Shown here: positions 53,145-64,000 of the stretch, in pieces
How the letters are laid out: each line of letters opens with the position of its first letter
Position numbering within the stretch: position 1 is the stretch's first letter
Assembly: GCF_000005505.3 (NCBI RefSeq)
Contig: NC_016134.3
Span: 28,285,584-28,349,583 of the forward strand
Direction of reading: 5' to 3'
Source of the DNA: Brachypodium distachyon
Taxonomy: Eukaryota > Streptophyta > Magnoliopsida > Poales > Poaceae
Length of the DNA: 64,000 bases
The notes under the pieces: generated by a model
Told to the model about the DNA's origin: nothing
The model's database searches: none
Seen by the model: the letters and a program-made list of their open reading frames with translations, nothing else
Position numbers and translations under genes: made by a program

Positions 53145-54399
53145 AAAGGTTGGAACGATCAACCACAGGTATGTTGCCTTCCTGCGCCCTCCCACCGTCT
53201 TCTACGCTGTGGTTCTGCTAGGTTTCAGCGATTTTGAATGTTATTATTTTTTGTTTCAGTGATTTTCTGGTTTCATTGGTTGTATCAAAATTTTCCATCC
53301 AACTGAGTTACAAGTTTGTGCCTTCGCATGTTCTTCTCAGTTTATAATACTGTCTCTTTTTCTTTGATCTGTGTATGGAGACCTAGATGAACGTACAAGG
53401 GACTCTGATTTGCGTGACATAAGAGAAGGGAAGAGAGAAAAAGAAGACACGGATTTGTTCTGTAACAGAGGAAATCAAGCATTCTTGCCAGAGAATCCTT
53501 GGCAACACAGTTTACCTTGGTATGTATCGCCTGGTTCATCCATCCCTGTGTTTCTTTTTTCTTGGCAGCGATCCCTATCTGCGTTTGCGTGTTCCTAGAT
53601 CCAGGGGAAAGGGGCGAGGGTTTGTGTGGGGGGGGTGTTCTGCGGCTGTTTTTGCGTGGGGATCAAGTTAGTAGCCAACTGCGTCCAGGTTGTGGGCCGG
53701 CAGTGTGTCCCAAACAGAGGAAGCCCATACATCATACTTATATAAAAGGCCATACAAATAGAAAAGATATATATATATATATTTGGATTTGGCTTGATTC
53801 TTCCCATATGCAAAACCAAATCCATGCAGTAAAAATATTCGCATTTTCCTCATAGATCATAATCATAGCTGGCTTTCTTAAACTTCAATATATTAACGAC
53901 GACTGATACTACGGTTGCAGTATTTCCTCCAAAACAGAGCCTGAGCAGCGTGCATCTTCCCTTTTCTCTTTTTTTTTTAATCTTTTTTGGAGAACAACCA
54001 TCGACTAGTTGAACAAGTCCTAAATCTGCTTCCAATCCATGTTGATCAAACTGGGGCCCTGCTATTCTAGCCCCGCCCATGAACAACCGTGAAACACAAA
54101 ACCGGAAAATATACTTATTTCTCGCACGTGGATAACTCGGCCGCCCACGGGCCCAACACGACCTTTTCAGTACCACGACTAAAATGGACCCCCAATAAAA
54201 AAACGACACAAATATAAAATGCTCACGCCTCGATAGAGTTTTTCTGCTCCACGCTAAGAATCGTTCCTCAATGCTTCCTCCCATCGATATTAGTTGTCGA
54301 AATATTACATGTATCTAGACGCTAGTAGATTTTTTCTACGCAAATGACTGAAGGAAGATTTTTTCCCGATACGGAGTAATAAAGGAAGGTTCAAAAAAC
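53145..54399. other. Intergenic region upstream of the FAR1-related gene
   Basis: No gene is recognised. There is an AT dinucleotide run at about 53767-53782 and a Stowaway-like fragment near 54299-54325 (GAAATATTACATGTATCTAG, also present in the MITE at 16807) without paired ends. Confidence 0.45.
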
Positions 54400-54863
54400 T
54401 AGATGGGCGAAACTTTACTTCCATTACGTTTCGGAAAACACACATGCATACACGCGAGTACATTCCATCGCCTCCGACCAGACAACCAGTACACGTACGT
54501 ACTCGCTGTCCTTCTCCTTCCCAGGTCATCCTGCTCACGCGGCGACCGGCATACATGCATGTACACGCAGCTCCCGATAGACTCGGTGGTGGGTCCTGCC
54601 CGTGGGCGGCCCACGCAGACACACGCAGCACCTCGTCGCCACCTGCCTGTCGTTGGCGCATCTGCTGGCAAAGGCACGTGGCCGGGCGGCCCCTTTGCGA
54701 TCGCGTCGCCACATAATCGAATCGAATCGATCTCACCTTTGTTACAGTCCCGTAGAAAAAACGAGTGAAAGAGAGGGGATCAAGACTCATGACTCAAGAG
54801 CAGCTGCCTTGGCCCACCAAGATCACCTTTCTTTATTGGTCTTTCTTTTTTATTATGGAAATC
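54400..54863. repeat. Multiplied GC-rich segment, copy I
   Basis: 54400-54720 matches 61425-61690: both contain GGCGCATCT.CTGGCAAAGG and GATCGCGTCGCCACATAATC in the same order and orientation. 54745-54840 also resembles the start of copy II (GTAGA-AAAACGAG, then TGCCTTGGCCCACCAAGATC). No coding frame is shared. The LINE inserted at its right edge. Confidence 0.75.
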
Positions 54864-55098
54864 ACCTTTCTTTATCTTGTGCGACCTAGGTTCCTAGGGT
54901 TCTCGGCGACTTCGGTGGCGACTCTCTTCTCCGTCGAAGTTTGACGTCGGATCTCCCTTGTTCTTCTCCTAATCTCTCCCCTTCGATTCGGGCTGATTAA
55001 GGGGCTGGTTGGCCCAGCTTCCCGGCCTTGGTTGTGTGGTGGTAGTTGCGGGAGCGGAACTAGATCCATTTTTCTGACTTCCTGGTGAGTGGTGATTC

Positions 55099-56631
55099 AT
55101 GGCGGCGGAAGGTTCCCAATGTCGTGAGGCAAAGGAGGGTAAGGCGGTGGTTGACGTGGACGATATGCTGAAGAAGCTGAAGCTCCGCGATTCTGAACTC
55201 GACAATGTCGTAATCGGCAAGGATGATGTGGGAAATCTCCCATCGGTGAAGTGGATGGCGGTGGCGAAGGTGCTAACGAGGAAGAAGTTCGGCAAGGGTA
55301 CGCTGATGGAGACGATGTACTCCGCCTGGGGTGCAGATCGGGAGGTTTCCTTCCAGGAGTTGGAACCAAATCTGTTTCTCCTTCAGGCTTTCTGCTTGGG
55401 AGACTGGAAGCGGATCATGGAGGAGGGTCCATGGCTGTTCCGCAAGTGTGCCCTCATGATGGTGCCCTATGATGGAGCCACTATGGTTCCAACTAAGATC
55501 CCAAATCATGTGGACGTCTGGATCCAGATTCACAAGCTACCACACCTGTACTGGAGGCAAGAAGTGATCAAGAAGCTAGCAAGCAGGGTGGGTGAGGTCT
55601 TGGCGATTGATCCCGCCGCGGTGCCTACTATCCGCAGGGATTTCTTTCGGGCGAGGGTTCGACTGGTTGCAGATGCTCCTCTGACCAGGGTCGTCCCGCT
55701 TTCGTCGGAACGGCAGGAGCGCATGCTTTTGCCGGTGCTTTATGAGAATATACCGCGTTTCCGTGAATTCTGTGGGCTGATGGGGCATGACAAGCTGGAG
55801 TGTGGTACCGGTGAACATGTTGAGGAGGATCTCCAATTTGGGGACTGGATGCTATCGGACGAGGCCCTCTGGCGGCCGGGTACGCCAGGCATGCGTGCGG
55901 GCCGTTTTGCTGGTGGACAGAGAGGCCATGGTGGGCACTCTGGGTTTTGTGGTGGCCGAGATGATGGACGTGGACGGGGGGGGGGGGGGGGGGGCGAAAG
56001 AGTCTTCCGCAAGTGGAAACCTCATCAGCCGACGGAGAGTGGTGGCCATAAGCGCTCCTCGACGGATGCTGGTCTTGAGGAGAATGAGGATTTAGCGGAT
56101 ACTGCTTCCGGTCCGCTGAAAGCTCCGGCAGAGGTTAACCAAGCTGATACAGGAGATCTGCTTGTGAACAAGAAGTTGGATACGAATGGTGGTGATCCAG
56201 CGATGGCGGGGAATGTTCCCCCTCCTCCTCCTCGGTACATCCCTCCGCGGGAGCAGAAGAGAGCAAAAAAGGTTAGGGGAACAGGCGATGAGAAGACCAA
56301 GGTTGATGTGAAGGGTGAAGGCACACGCAAGCACCTCAGGATCGGCGGCCTCTCTCGAGGAGGACCGCCGGGCGCAATGAAAACCCTTTGTTGGAATTGT
56401 CGGGGCCTTGGCATGGCTGCGACAATAAAGGAGCTTCATGATTTAGCACGAACGCATGCCCCCTCTATTCTCTGCGTAGTCAAAACCCAACTGCATAGAG
56501 AGAGAGTGGAAAGACTAGCACATACGCTAGGTTATGATAGTTGTTTTGCTGTCAGCAGTTCTGGTCGTAGTGGTGGCATTGGAATTTTCTGGAACAATGA
56601 AATAAATATTGCTATTTTGCCCTACTCTCAA
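55099..56631 (+). pseudogene. LINE ORF1 (DUF4283/CCHC) running into the endonuclease start
   Basis: One 511-codon frame. Residues about 25-185 are DUF4283 (LFLLQAFCLGDWKRIMEEGP, WIQIHKLP), followed by a knuckle-like FREFCGLMGHDKLECG, a Gly/Arg-rich linker and a Lys-rich tail; these bind RNA in ORF1 proteins. Near residue 430 the same frame enters MKTLCWNCRGLGMAATIKEL, the usual beginning of the ORF2 endonuclease, so ORF1 and ORF2 are continuous here. It ends at a TAA (56632-56634) inside the endonuclease. A run of about 15 G near 55979-55993 codes for the glycine stretch. Confidence 0.88.
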
Positions 56632-56634
56632 TAA

Positions 56635-59600
56635 CACTTGGACGCGATTGTTGCTTCTGCCGATGAAGAGCAATGGTGGCTGACTGTCGTGTATGGTGAA
56701 GCACAAGTCCGTGAGCGCCATAAGACGTGGGATATGCTTAAGTTCATCAAGTCCTCTTCAGACCTCCCATGGCTGTGCATTGGCGACTTTAACGAAGTGC
56801 TCCACCGTGATGAACATGACGGAGTTAATTATCGAAGCAATGCTCAGGTTGCAGCGTTTCGAGAGATGACGGATGTTTGCGGCCTTGTCAATCTTGGCTA
56901 TAGGGGACTTCCCTGGACATTCGAGAAAAGGGTTGCTGGGGGCAGCTTTTGCCGGATCAGGCTGGATCGGGCACTGGCCTCCTCAAGCTGGGCGGCCCGC
57001 TACCCTTTAGCGGAACTCGCCCATCTACAGGGCGTGACTTCGGATCACTCTCCGATCGTCCTGACTTTCAAGCCGGATGAAGAGCCTAGAGATCAGAGGA
57101 AGATTTTCAGGTATGAGGTTATGTGGGAATCTCATGAGTCTTTTGATCCTTTTCTGAAACAGCAATGGCAGGAAGGAGGAGAGTGTATGTCCACAGCAGA
57201 TGTCAAGTCGAAGCTGCGAGTAGTTTCAGCAAGTCTAACCGGCTGGAACAAATCCACTTTGGCAATGTTCGACGCCAAATCAACCAACTCAAGGTGGAGT
57301 TGGATCGACTCCGATTGGTTCCTGGTAGGGTGGGGCCAACATACGAGGAGACGAAGGTTGTGGAGAGGCTTGCGGAACTCTACCACAGAGAGGAGCTAAT
57401 GTGGAAGCAACGCTCCTGTATTCAATGGCTTGCGGCAGGTGATAAGAACACTCGGTTATTTCACCAGAGAGCTAGCAGAAGGAAGAAGAAAAACAAAATT
57501 ACTAGCCTGAAGCGAGTGGACGGCACGATATCATGTGATGATTGTGAGATGGGCGATATGACCAGGGTCTTTTAGTCCTAGCTATATACGTCCGAGGGGA
57601 CTTCTCAGATGGAGGAGGTGCTAGACACGGTTCTGAGGAAAGTGTCGAATGAGATGAACCGGGATTTGACCGCACTGTACAGTGAGTTAGAAGTAAAGGA
57701 GGCGTTGTTCCAAATGTTTCCGATGAAGGCGCCCGGGCCGGACGGATATCCGGCACATTTTTTCCAGCGAAACTGGGCGCTGTGCGGAGCGGAGATTATG
57801 TGTGCTGTCTTGCGAATCCTCTGGGGGGAAGATGATCCGGAAGGGATTAACAACACGTTTAGTGTGCTCATTCCGAAGGTGGCAAGCCCGACTGAGCTAG
57901 GTCAGTTCCGTCCTATTAGCCTTTGTAATGTTATTTATAAAATTGCTTCCAAAGTGCTGGCTAACAGGTTGAAGAAGATCCTCCCGGAGATTATATCGCA
58001 AGAACAATCGGCTTTTGTGCCGGGACGTCTGATCACGGACAATATTATCACAGCTTATGAGTGCTTGCACTTCATGAAGTGCAATGCGGCTATCAAGCAT
58101 AGGCATTGTGCTATCAAGCTGGATATGAGGGAGGCCTACGACCGTGTCGAGTGGGCGTATCTTCAAGCGATAATGCTCAAGTTGGGCTTTGATGTGGGCT
58201 GGACAAATCTGATTATGCGTATGGTCTCTACTGTGTCCTTCTCGGTTTTGTTCAATGGTACGCCCTCGACTCCGTTTAAACCGTCAAGGGGTATTCGCCA
58301 AGGCGATCTCATCTCTCCATATTTGTTTCTACTACCAGCAGAGGGCCTCTCGTGCCTATTAAAATCAAGAAGTTTTCTGTCATCAAATCTCGAAGGTTTA
58401 CGGGTGGCAAGTTCCGCGCCAGCGGTCAACCACCTCCTCTTTGCCGATGACAGCCTGTTGTTTGTGAAAGCATGTGCGGAGGGTGCACAGGATGTCTCAG
58501 CGTGTCTCCACACCTACTGCCAAGCCTCGGGACAACGTATCAATCTGGACAAGTGCTCAATTTTCTTCAGCAAGAAGTGTCCTCAGGCGACTCGGCAGAA
58601 TATGAAGGATCTGTTGAATATTCAGAACGAATCTCTGAATGAGAAATATCTGGGGATGCCTTCGGATGTAGGCCGGTCTACCGTCGGGGCGTTTAAATAC
58701 CTCAAAGACCGAGTCTGGAAGTGCGTTCAAGGCTGGATGGAACACACCCTGTCGGCTTGTGGCAAGGAGATTCTAATCAAGTCGGTAGCTCAAGCGATTC
58801 CGACGTATTCTATGGCATGCTTCAGGCTGCCACGAGGTCTTTGCCAACATATAAATGGCATGCTACGGAATTTTTGGTGGGGTAGTAGGGACGGGAAGAG
58901 GAAGACTTGCTGGATTTCTTGGGAGGAGATGACATCCCCAAAGTTTGCCAGGGGAATGGGCTTCCGCGACATCGAATTATTTAATTTGGCTCTTCTTGCC
59001 CGACAAGCTTGGCGGATCTTGCAGAATCCAGAAGCTCTGAGCACCCGGATCCTTAAGGCGGTGTATTTCCCGCAGGAGGATTTTTTGGATGCCTAGTTGG
59101 GCACACATCCGTCGCAAATCTGGAGATCAATTGTGGATGGACGGAGCGTTCTGAAGCAAGGGTTGATCAAGCGCATCGGCACCGGAGAGCTTACCCATGC
59201 TTGAAATGATAATTGGCTTCCCCGGGATTCCGCCCTGCGGCCGATCGCTTGCCGCAGCCAAGATCCACCAATGAGGGTGGCAGATTTTATCGACTCTACT
59301 TCAGCATGCTGGAATTTGCCCTTACTCGAGGAGCATTTTTTGCCGATGGATGTGGAGATGATTAGGGCTATCCCTGTTTGTACAAGGCAGATGGAGGATT
59401 TTTGGGCCTGGCACTTTGAGCCGTCAGGCGTGTTCTCGGTCCGATCTGTGTACAGAATGCTGGTCAATACAAAGAGGAGGAGAGAGGCGTGGCTTGATGG
59501 GAAAGCTACAGGCTCAGACCAGTCCGGCGAAGAGAAGAATTGGACGGCGCTCTGGAAGGTGCCGGTTCCTTCAAAGTTGAGGGTCTTTCTCTGGCGCCTC

Positions 59601-60342
59601 GCAAAAACGTCGATCCCTACCGGCGATGTTCGGCATAGACGCAATATGGCCCCCACAAGTGCGTGTGCGATATGCGGAGAAGAGGACTCATGGCGCCACT
59701 CGTTACTTGAATGCACCATGAGCAGATGTGTTTGGGCTTTAGCACCGGATAACTTGACGGAGCATATGGAGACGGAACCCGAGGCAAAGCAGTGGATATT
59801 TGCCATGATGAGCTTACTCGCTGCTTTGTTACTCTTTGGGCCATCTGGTTTGTTCGCCGGAAAGTGATACATGAGGGAGCTTTCAAAGCCCCTGGTCGAC
59901 TCATGCCTTCATCGAAGCTTTTCTCCGCGACCTGGAGTCGTCCTCTCCGAGGACTACTGTAGCCGGTGCCCCTCGCCCGAGGGAACAGCCCAAGCGCTGG
60001 TTTCCTCCCCCTTCGGGACATGCCAAGATCAATGTCGATGCGGCACTATCAAAGCTTGGTAATGGGGGATCCGTTGCTGCTGTCTGCAGAGATGAAACGG
60101 GGTTTCTCCTGGGCTCGTCTGCTCTGGTGTTCCCGGGTATTTCCGATCCAGGCACGTTGGAAGCGCTTGCTTGCCGTGAAGCGCTGGCGCTTGCCGAAGA
60201 TCTCCAAGTGACGAGGCTGCGTGTCGCGTCCGATTGTCTCGAAGTGTTCAAAGCCATGCATGAAGATCATCAGGCCCCGGTGCCGAAGGAGATCAAGCAG
60301 ACGTCGTCTTGCTTTGAGTCGGTTAGTTTTGTTCACGAGTGA
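56635..60342 (+). pseudogene. LINE ORF2: endonuclease, reverse transcriptase, RNase H, broken
   Basis: The frame continues from the stop at 56632. The endonuclease has CIGDFNEVLH, a degenerate CRIRLDRALAS and SDHSPI (to about 57250), then a frameshift near 57240-57290. Stops at 57573 and 57582 come before the reverse transcriptase in 57609-59096 (KAPGPDGYPAHF, QSAFVPGRLITDN, LDMREAYDRVEW, GIRQGDLISPYLF, catalytic FADD in LLFADDSLLF). A TAG at 59094 and further lesions come before the zf-RVT part (59271-59867, CAICGEEDSWRHSLLEC). The last domain is RNase H in another frame (INVDAALSKLGNGG, VCRDETGFLLGS, EALACREALALAED), ending at 60342. At least four lesions make this a pseudogene. Confidence 0.9.
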
Positions 60343-60507
60343 AAAACTCCAAACCTAAATGCTCATGGTCTAGCTAGGGCTTCGGCCTCTCTTCCAGTTG
60401 GTCGCCACACCTGACTTCTTATTTCGCCAGATGTCTTTTGTATCGCTACTCGCATTTCTAGTTAAATAAAGTAGTGACTTTTCTAAAAAAAAACCTTTCT
60501 TTATCTT

Positions 60508-60865
60508 TCTTTTTCTTTATAGAAATCACCTTTCTTTACTACTCCAGCAACAGCGGCTGCTTCCTTTGCAGTCTCGTAGAGAAAACGAGAGAGTAAAAGA
60601 AAGGGGATCTGCCTTGGCCACCAAGATCCCTCCCTTGTTGCAACGATGCGTTCCAGCCGCTTGAGACTCGACTCATGGAGTCATGGACTCCACGCAAACG
60701 TTGTTTTATGACAACTTGGGCGGGCGGACCAACCAGCCTACGCACGCAGTATGTCGCCAACTGACTATGGAAAACTCGAGCGGTTCCCCACATATCACCG
60801 GTCTACTAGCTAGGATGCAGATTCATTGTACGTGGACCGATTCAGGACAATGCAAGGGGGGGTGA
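60508..60865. repeat. Multiplied GC-rich segment, copy II
   Basis: Matches 61738-62165 in order: CAGTCTCGTAGA-AAA, TGCCTTGGCCACCAAGATCC, GGGCGGGCGG, then GAAAACTCGAGCGGTTCCCC ACATATCACCGGTCT and CATTGTACGTGGACCGA. No coding frame is conserved between copies. It was joined to copy I before the LINE landed. Confidence 0.75.
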
Positions 60866-61424
60866 GGATATGCATCGTGCATGTGGTGGGCTCGACTGGC
60901 TGAAGTACTCAGTCCCATGCATGACAACCAATTTATTGAGAATAAAATCGAAATCTTAGAGCTAACTGCCCTTTACATCAATCAGATCGAGGTTTCTGTC
61001 GTCGGAGTACTATTTAATTTGGCGTTTTCACAATTAAAAGAAAACATTTCTAGGTCTATTGCCAAGCACCATAAGAACATCTCCGACAAGGCGAGTACAA
61101 GGTCGTGGAAAGTCGATCAACTTCTTGTTTTTTAATTCATCACGTGATGTACAGTATGGAAAACTTAGGGAAACCATGTCATAAATGTGTAGTCAATTGC
61201 CGAACACCACTCTCTTCGTCTCATATTAGTGGTTCAAATTTGACGGAGGAAATTGATCGTTCCCGACTAAAAAAGGGCGCGCCTACAAAATTTAGAAGGG
61301 AGCATAAAACTGGTATGCAGCGGATGAGACGAGACAAGACGGGACGACGACTGTACCACAGGCTTTTGTCAACAACAAAGTATCTTCCGCATAACTACAC
61401 GACGGTCGATGATCGTGCAAAAAT
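60866..61424. other. Spacer between repeated segments
   Basis: AT-rich, without a recognised gene. A fragment near 61213-61250 (TCTCATATTAGTGGTTCAAA) recalls Stowaway sequence but has no paired end. Confidence 0.4.
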
Positions 61425-62165
61425 CTGAACAAAATGTGTTCTCCATTTTGCTTGCGAAACACAGACACAGTAAGATGACACATCTCCGGCCAGAAAACCA
61501 GCACACTCACACGCGGCGACCGGCCATCGACCGATGGAGACGTCCGCCACGTCAGCGGTGGGCCCTGGCCGGCGAACAAACGCGGACGCCGCGCCTCGTC
61601 GCTGCGCGCCGGCCGTTGGCGCATCTTCTGGCAAAGGCACGCGGCCGGGCGCCCCTTCGCGATCGCGTCGCCACATAATCGACTCGATCCCCACCACATT
61701 ATTTCTTTATCTTTCTTTCTCTGAATCGGTTGATTATTTACTCCTCCCAGCAGCAACAGCTTCCTCGCAGTCGCAGTCTCGTAGAAAAACTAGGGATCAG
61801 ATGCGGTGCTCCGTAGAAAATAAAAGGATCAAGCAGCTGCTGCCTTGGCCACCAAGATCCCTTCCCCTCCCTCCCAAAGCGATGGATGATGGGTCAACGG
61901 ATTCCACCCGCCGCTGGTGCACTCCGATTCAGAGCCGATTCTCCAGTCACAGCCACAGGAGTGCTCCATATCTTTATGCCAACTTGGGCGGGCGGGCGGG
62001 ACCAACCTACCCCGGCACGTACGTCCGCATCGAGCCACGCACGCAGATACATATATGTCGCCAACTGAGAAAACTCGAGCGGTTCCCCACATATCACCGG
62101 TCTGGCAACGAGTATATCCAGATTCATTGTACGTGGACCGAGCCACGATCGAGTATGCAGCGCCT
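61425..62165. repeat. Multiplied GC-rich segment, copy III (uninterrupted)
   Basis: The first half matches copy I (54400-54720) and the second half matches copy II (60508-60865), so this copy shows the arrangement before the LINE insertion. Open frames in it (such as 61534-62184) are not conserved in the other copies and are not called as genes. Confidence 0.75.
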
Positions 62166-62992
62166 CACGGCTCCAACAAATTAAATTGTACATCAGCAGT
62201 TTCATGACTGACGATGCCACATGGTGGAGCCCTAACCAATACTAAATATTAAATATTAAGTGTTCCAAATTTGTCTACATAGATGCGTATTTGCAAGTGT
62301 TTTACTGCATATATCATGGCCTAATGCCATACACTTGTATTATTATTATTTTTTGCAAGAAGGCCATATATTAAATCAACCAACTATTATCGGGCCATTT
62401 TTAAAGTAAAAAAATTACACATAAGTCCTGTAATAATATTAATCAACCAACTCTTATAGGGACATTTTTAAAGTAAAAGAAAATTACACATAAGTCCCTG
62501 TAATAAAACGATGGCGTCTTCCTCCTGCACTCGCCGGTAGCGCACCATGAGGGAAGTTCAATGTTGCCACTCGACCTCCGAACCACGTCGGAGCCAGGAA
62601 ATCGTTGTTGACATAGCAACCGGGAAGTCAATTGGAGCCTAAAAACGCCGGTGACAGTGATATAAGAAACAGACAGATGTTTCAGAGAAGAAGGTGACGA
62701 AAAGAATTTGCTGATCACCCCTTATCCAACCAGAAAGATCTGGGTCGACCTAGCCTTCCGCGACGAGGTCAAAGCTCGTCGAGCAATTGCCAATCGGAGA
62801 AGAAGCACTGAGACACGGAGACCAAGTGCAAAACACGAAGATGAAACCAAATCCACTACTCCAGACGATGCCCCCCTCCTCTACGCCACCAACGAGATTG
62901 TCGTCAACGAGGTGGATTAAGCTTATTCCTCTATTGCATGACGTCACCAAATCCACTATAGCGTCGCTGCTGAGGAACCAAAAAGTCTAAGG
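62166..62992. other. Intergenic region with a small tandem duplication
   Basis: Two 67-68-base units at 62374-62440 and 62441-62508 (AATCAACCAACT.TTAT, then TTACACATAAGTCC) lie in tandem. 62250-62310 has a diverged Stowaway-like fragment. No gene is recognised. Confidence 0.6.
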
Positions 62993-63232
62993 GTCTGTTT
63001 GCTTTGAGGCCAACGGACGCCCTGCCAAAAATTGGCATGCCCACGCCTTCAGGGCCAGTATTTGGTTCAACGTCAGCAAATTGGCGTGCCCGTCTGACTT
63101 CCCTAGCAAAACGGCCGCGTCAGTTGTTATTTGCGCCCACGCGCGGGCGAAACGCTGGTGGCAGGATTGTTCGCCAAATCGTGGGCGAGCCAGCGTTTGG
63201 CGTGGTGGGCGGAGGGAGAAACCAAACATGCC
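62993..63232. mobile_element. Candidate MITE with GGTTTGTTTGG-type ends
   Basis: The left end GGGTCTGTTTGCTTTGAGGC and the reverse complement of the right end GGCATGTTTGGTTTCTCCC are similar. The inside is GC-rich with partly inverted TTGGCATGCCCA and TTGGCGTG motifs. Flanking duplication is not clear, so family and exact ends are uncertain. Confidence 0.4.
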
Positions 63233-63459
63233 ATAATTCTTAGAGACCTAACTACCGCTCTGCTCCACCTTCATCGCCAGAGTGCCAAAGCGGAGGAGGA
63301 GGGGACCCGTGGCCTAGCCGGTGGGATGTGCTTTTTGTGGAGAGATTGGGGACAGGAAGATGGCGGCTAGCTTTTGGCGAAAATATGCCATCAGTTATAG
63401 TTAGAAAACAAATATAAATTTTATATTTCTAAAATAACTACCGTGTACCCAAGTAAATA

Positions 63460-63574
63460 CTCCATCTGTTTCATAATTCTTGTCTCAAATTTGCCCAAAA
63501 ATGAATATATCTATTCCTAAAAAGTGTCTAGATACATATTTAATATTTCAACAAGAATTATGAAACGGAGGGAG
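63460..63574. mobile_element. Stowaway MITE
   Basis: A 115-base element between TA at 63458-63459 and 63575-63576. Ends are CTCCATCTGTTTCATAATTC and an inverted CGGAGGGAG partner. Confidence 0.85.
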
Positions 63575-63576
63575 TA

Positions 63577-64000
63577 CTCCTATATACTTCCGGGCATGCA
63601 AGTTGTGCTGAATGACCAATGACCACGAAACCAACTAAATTAAACACGGTTATAAAACAAGCATTATTGCAATTGCCTGCTGACTACACTCCATTGATCT
63701 TTTCCCTCGGTGCACCGTACCTTGCCATGAACACCCGTACGTCCACTTCTCCAAACAGATGACGACATAGCCAGAAGAGAATTGCTTACAAGGCAAAACC
63801 TTGCGCTGATTCGACCTCAACAACGGCGCCATGATGCCACACATCGATCCATTATACTTTAACCCAGTGCGTGGTTGGTCTTATCTGGTTACCAATGGTC
63901 CAACATAACTAATTAAATGATGTGATTAATTAATGTAAGTTGGCTAGCTCAGCGCAGAATAATTAAAACAGAATCGGTGATCAGATGCAGATTCTACAGA
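63577..64000. other. Right-hand end of the window, no gene recognised
   Basis: AT-rich sequence with only short frames. It could be flanking DNA of a gene outside the window. Confidence 0.4.

Larger units (their letters stand above)
54879..60492 (+). mobile_element. Near full-length L1-type LINE with RNase H domain
   Basis: 5614 bases between perfect 15-base target duplications ACCTTTCTTTATCTT (54864-54878, 60493-60507), ending in a short A run. Order of domains: GC-rich 5' leader, ORF1 with DUF4283 and a CCHC-like knuckle, endonuclease, reverse transcriptase, zf-RVT, RNase H, 3' leader. Length and order fit a complete plant L1 element. In-frame stops and frameshifts show it is no longer autonomous. 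It split a segment that is repeated nearby at 61425-62165. Confidence 0.95.

Noticed and set aside
61534..62184. 216-codon frame in repeated segment III
   Set aside because: The frame is not kept in copies I and II, so it is unlikely to be coding.

Overview
This window is nuclear DNA of a grass. The split genes have GT-AG introns, coding starts are very GC-rich, the proteins match grass families, and the repeats are those of Pooideae, probably Triticeae: Stowaway MITEs with CTCCCTCCGT ends, Au-type tRNA-derived SINEs, a Gypsy element with an antisense accessory ORF, and L1-type LINEs. Species cannot be fixed from the sequence alone.

Layout. 1-6.2 kb: a two-exon gibberellin 3-oxidase-like gene (+), a small DNA transposon with an 8-bp target duplication, and a single-exon F-box gene (-). 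6.2-12.3 kb: repeat-rich, with two tail-to-tail copies of a short helical-repeat gene, both broken; one carries a 5'-truncated LINE. 12.4-24.4 kb: a complete 30-exon DNA polymerase delta catalytic subunit gene (+), with three Stowaway MITEs and a probable solo LTR in its introns. 25.5-28.2 kb: a Golgi-type PMT methyltransferase (-). 29.4-36.6 kb: one Gypsy LTR retrotransposon with matching 5-bp target duplications, most of gag-pol deleted and an antisense ORF kept. 38.5-42.6 kb: a ten-exon class 3 aldehyde dehydrogenase (-). 42.6-49.8 kb: mostly unrecognised sequence plus a back-to-back SINE pair. 49.8-53.1 kb: a FAR1/FHY3-related gene (-) with an open transposase-derived core but a damaged N-terminal half. 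54.4-62.2 kb: a multiplied GC-rich segment split by a near full-length 5.6-kb LINE with perfect 15-bp target duplications. 62.2-64 kb: small repeats.

The intact host genes do unrelated housekeeping or regulatory jobs (gibberellin activation, protein ubiquitination, DNA replication, wall polysaccharide methylation, aldehyde detoxification). They do not form a pathway; their grouping looks like ordinary gene order. From memory, the PMT, polymerase delta and ALDH3 genes are also close neighbours on rice chromosome 11, which would make that block syntenic; this needs checking. I found no sign of a new multi-gene system. The more unusual material is in the mobile elements and duplications: the deleted Gypsy element with its antisense gene, the inverted pair of broken paralogues, the LINE that split a multiplied segment, and the decaying FAR1-related gene.
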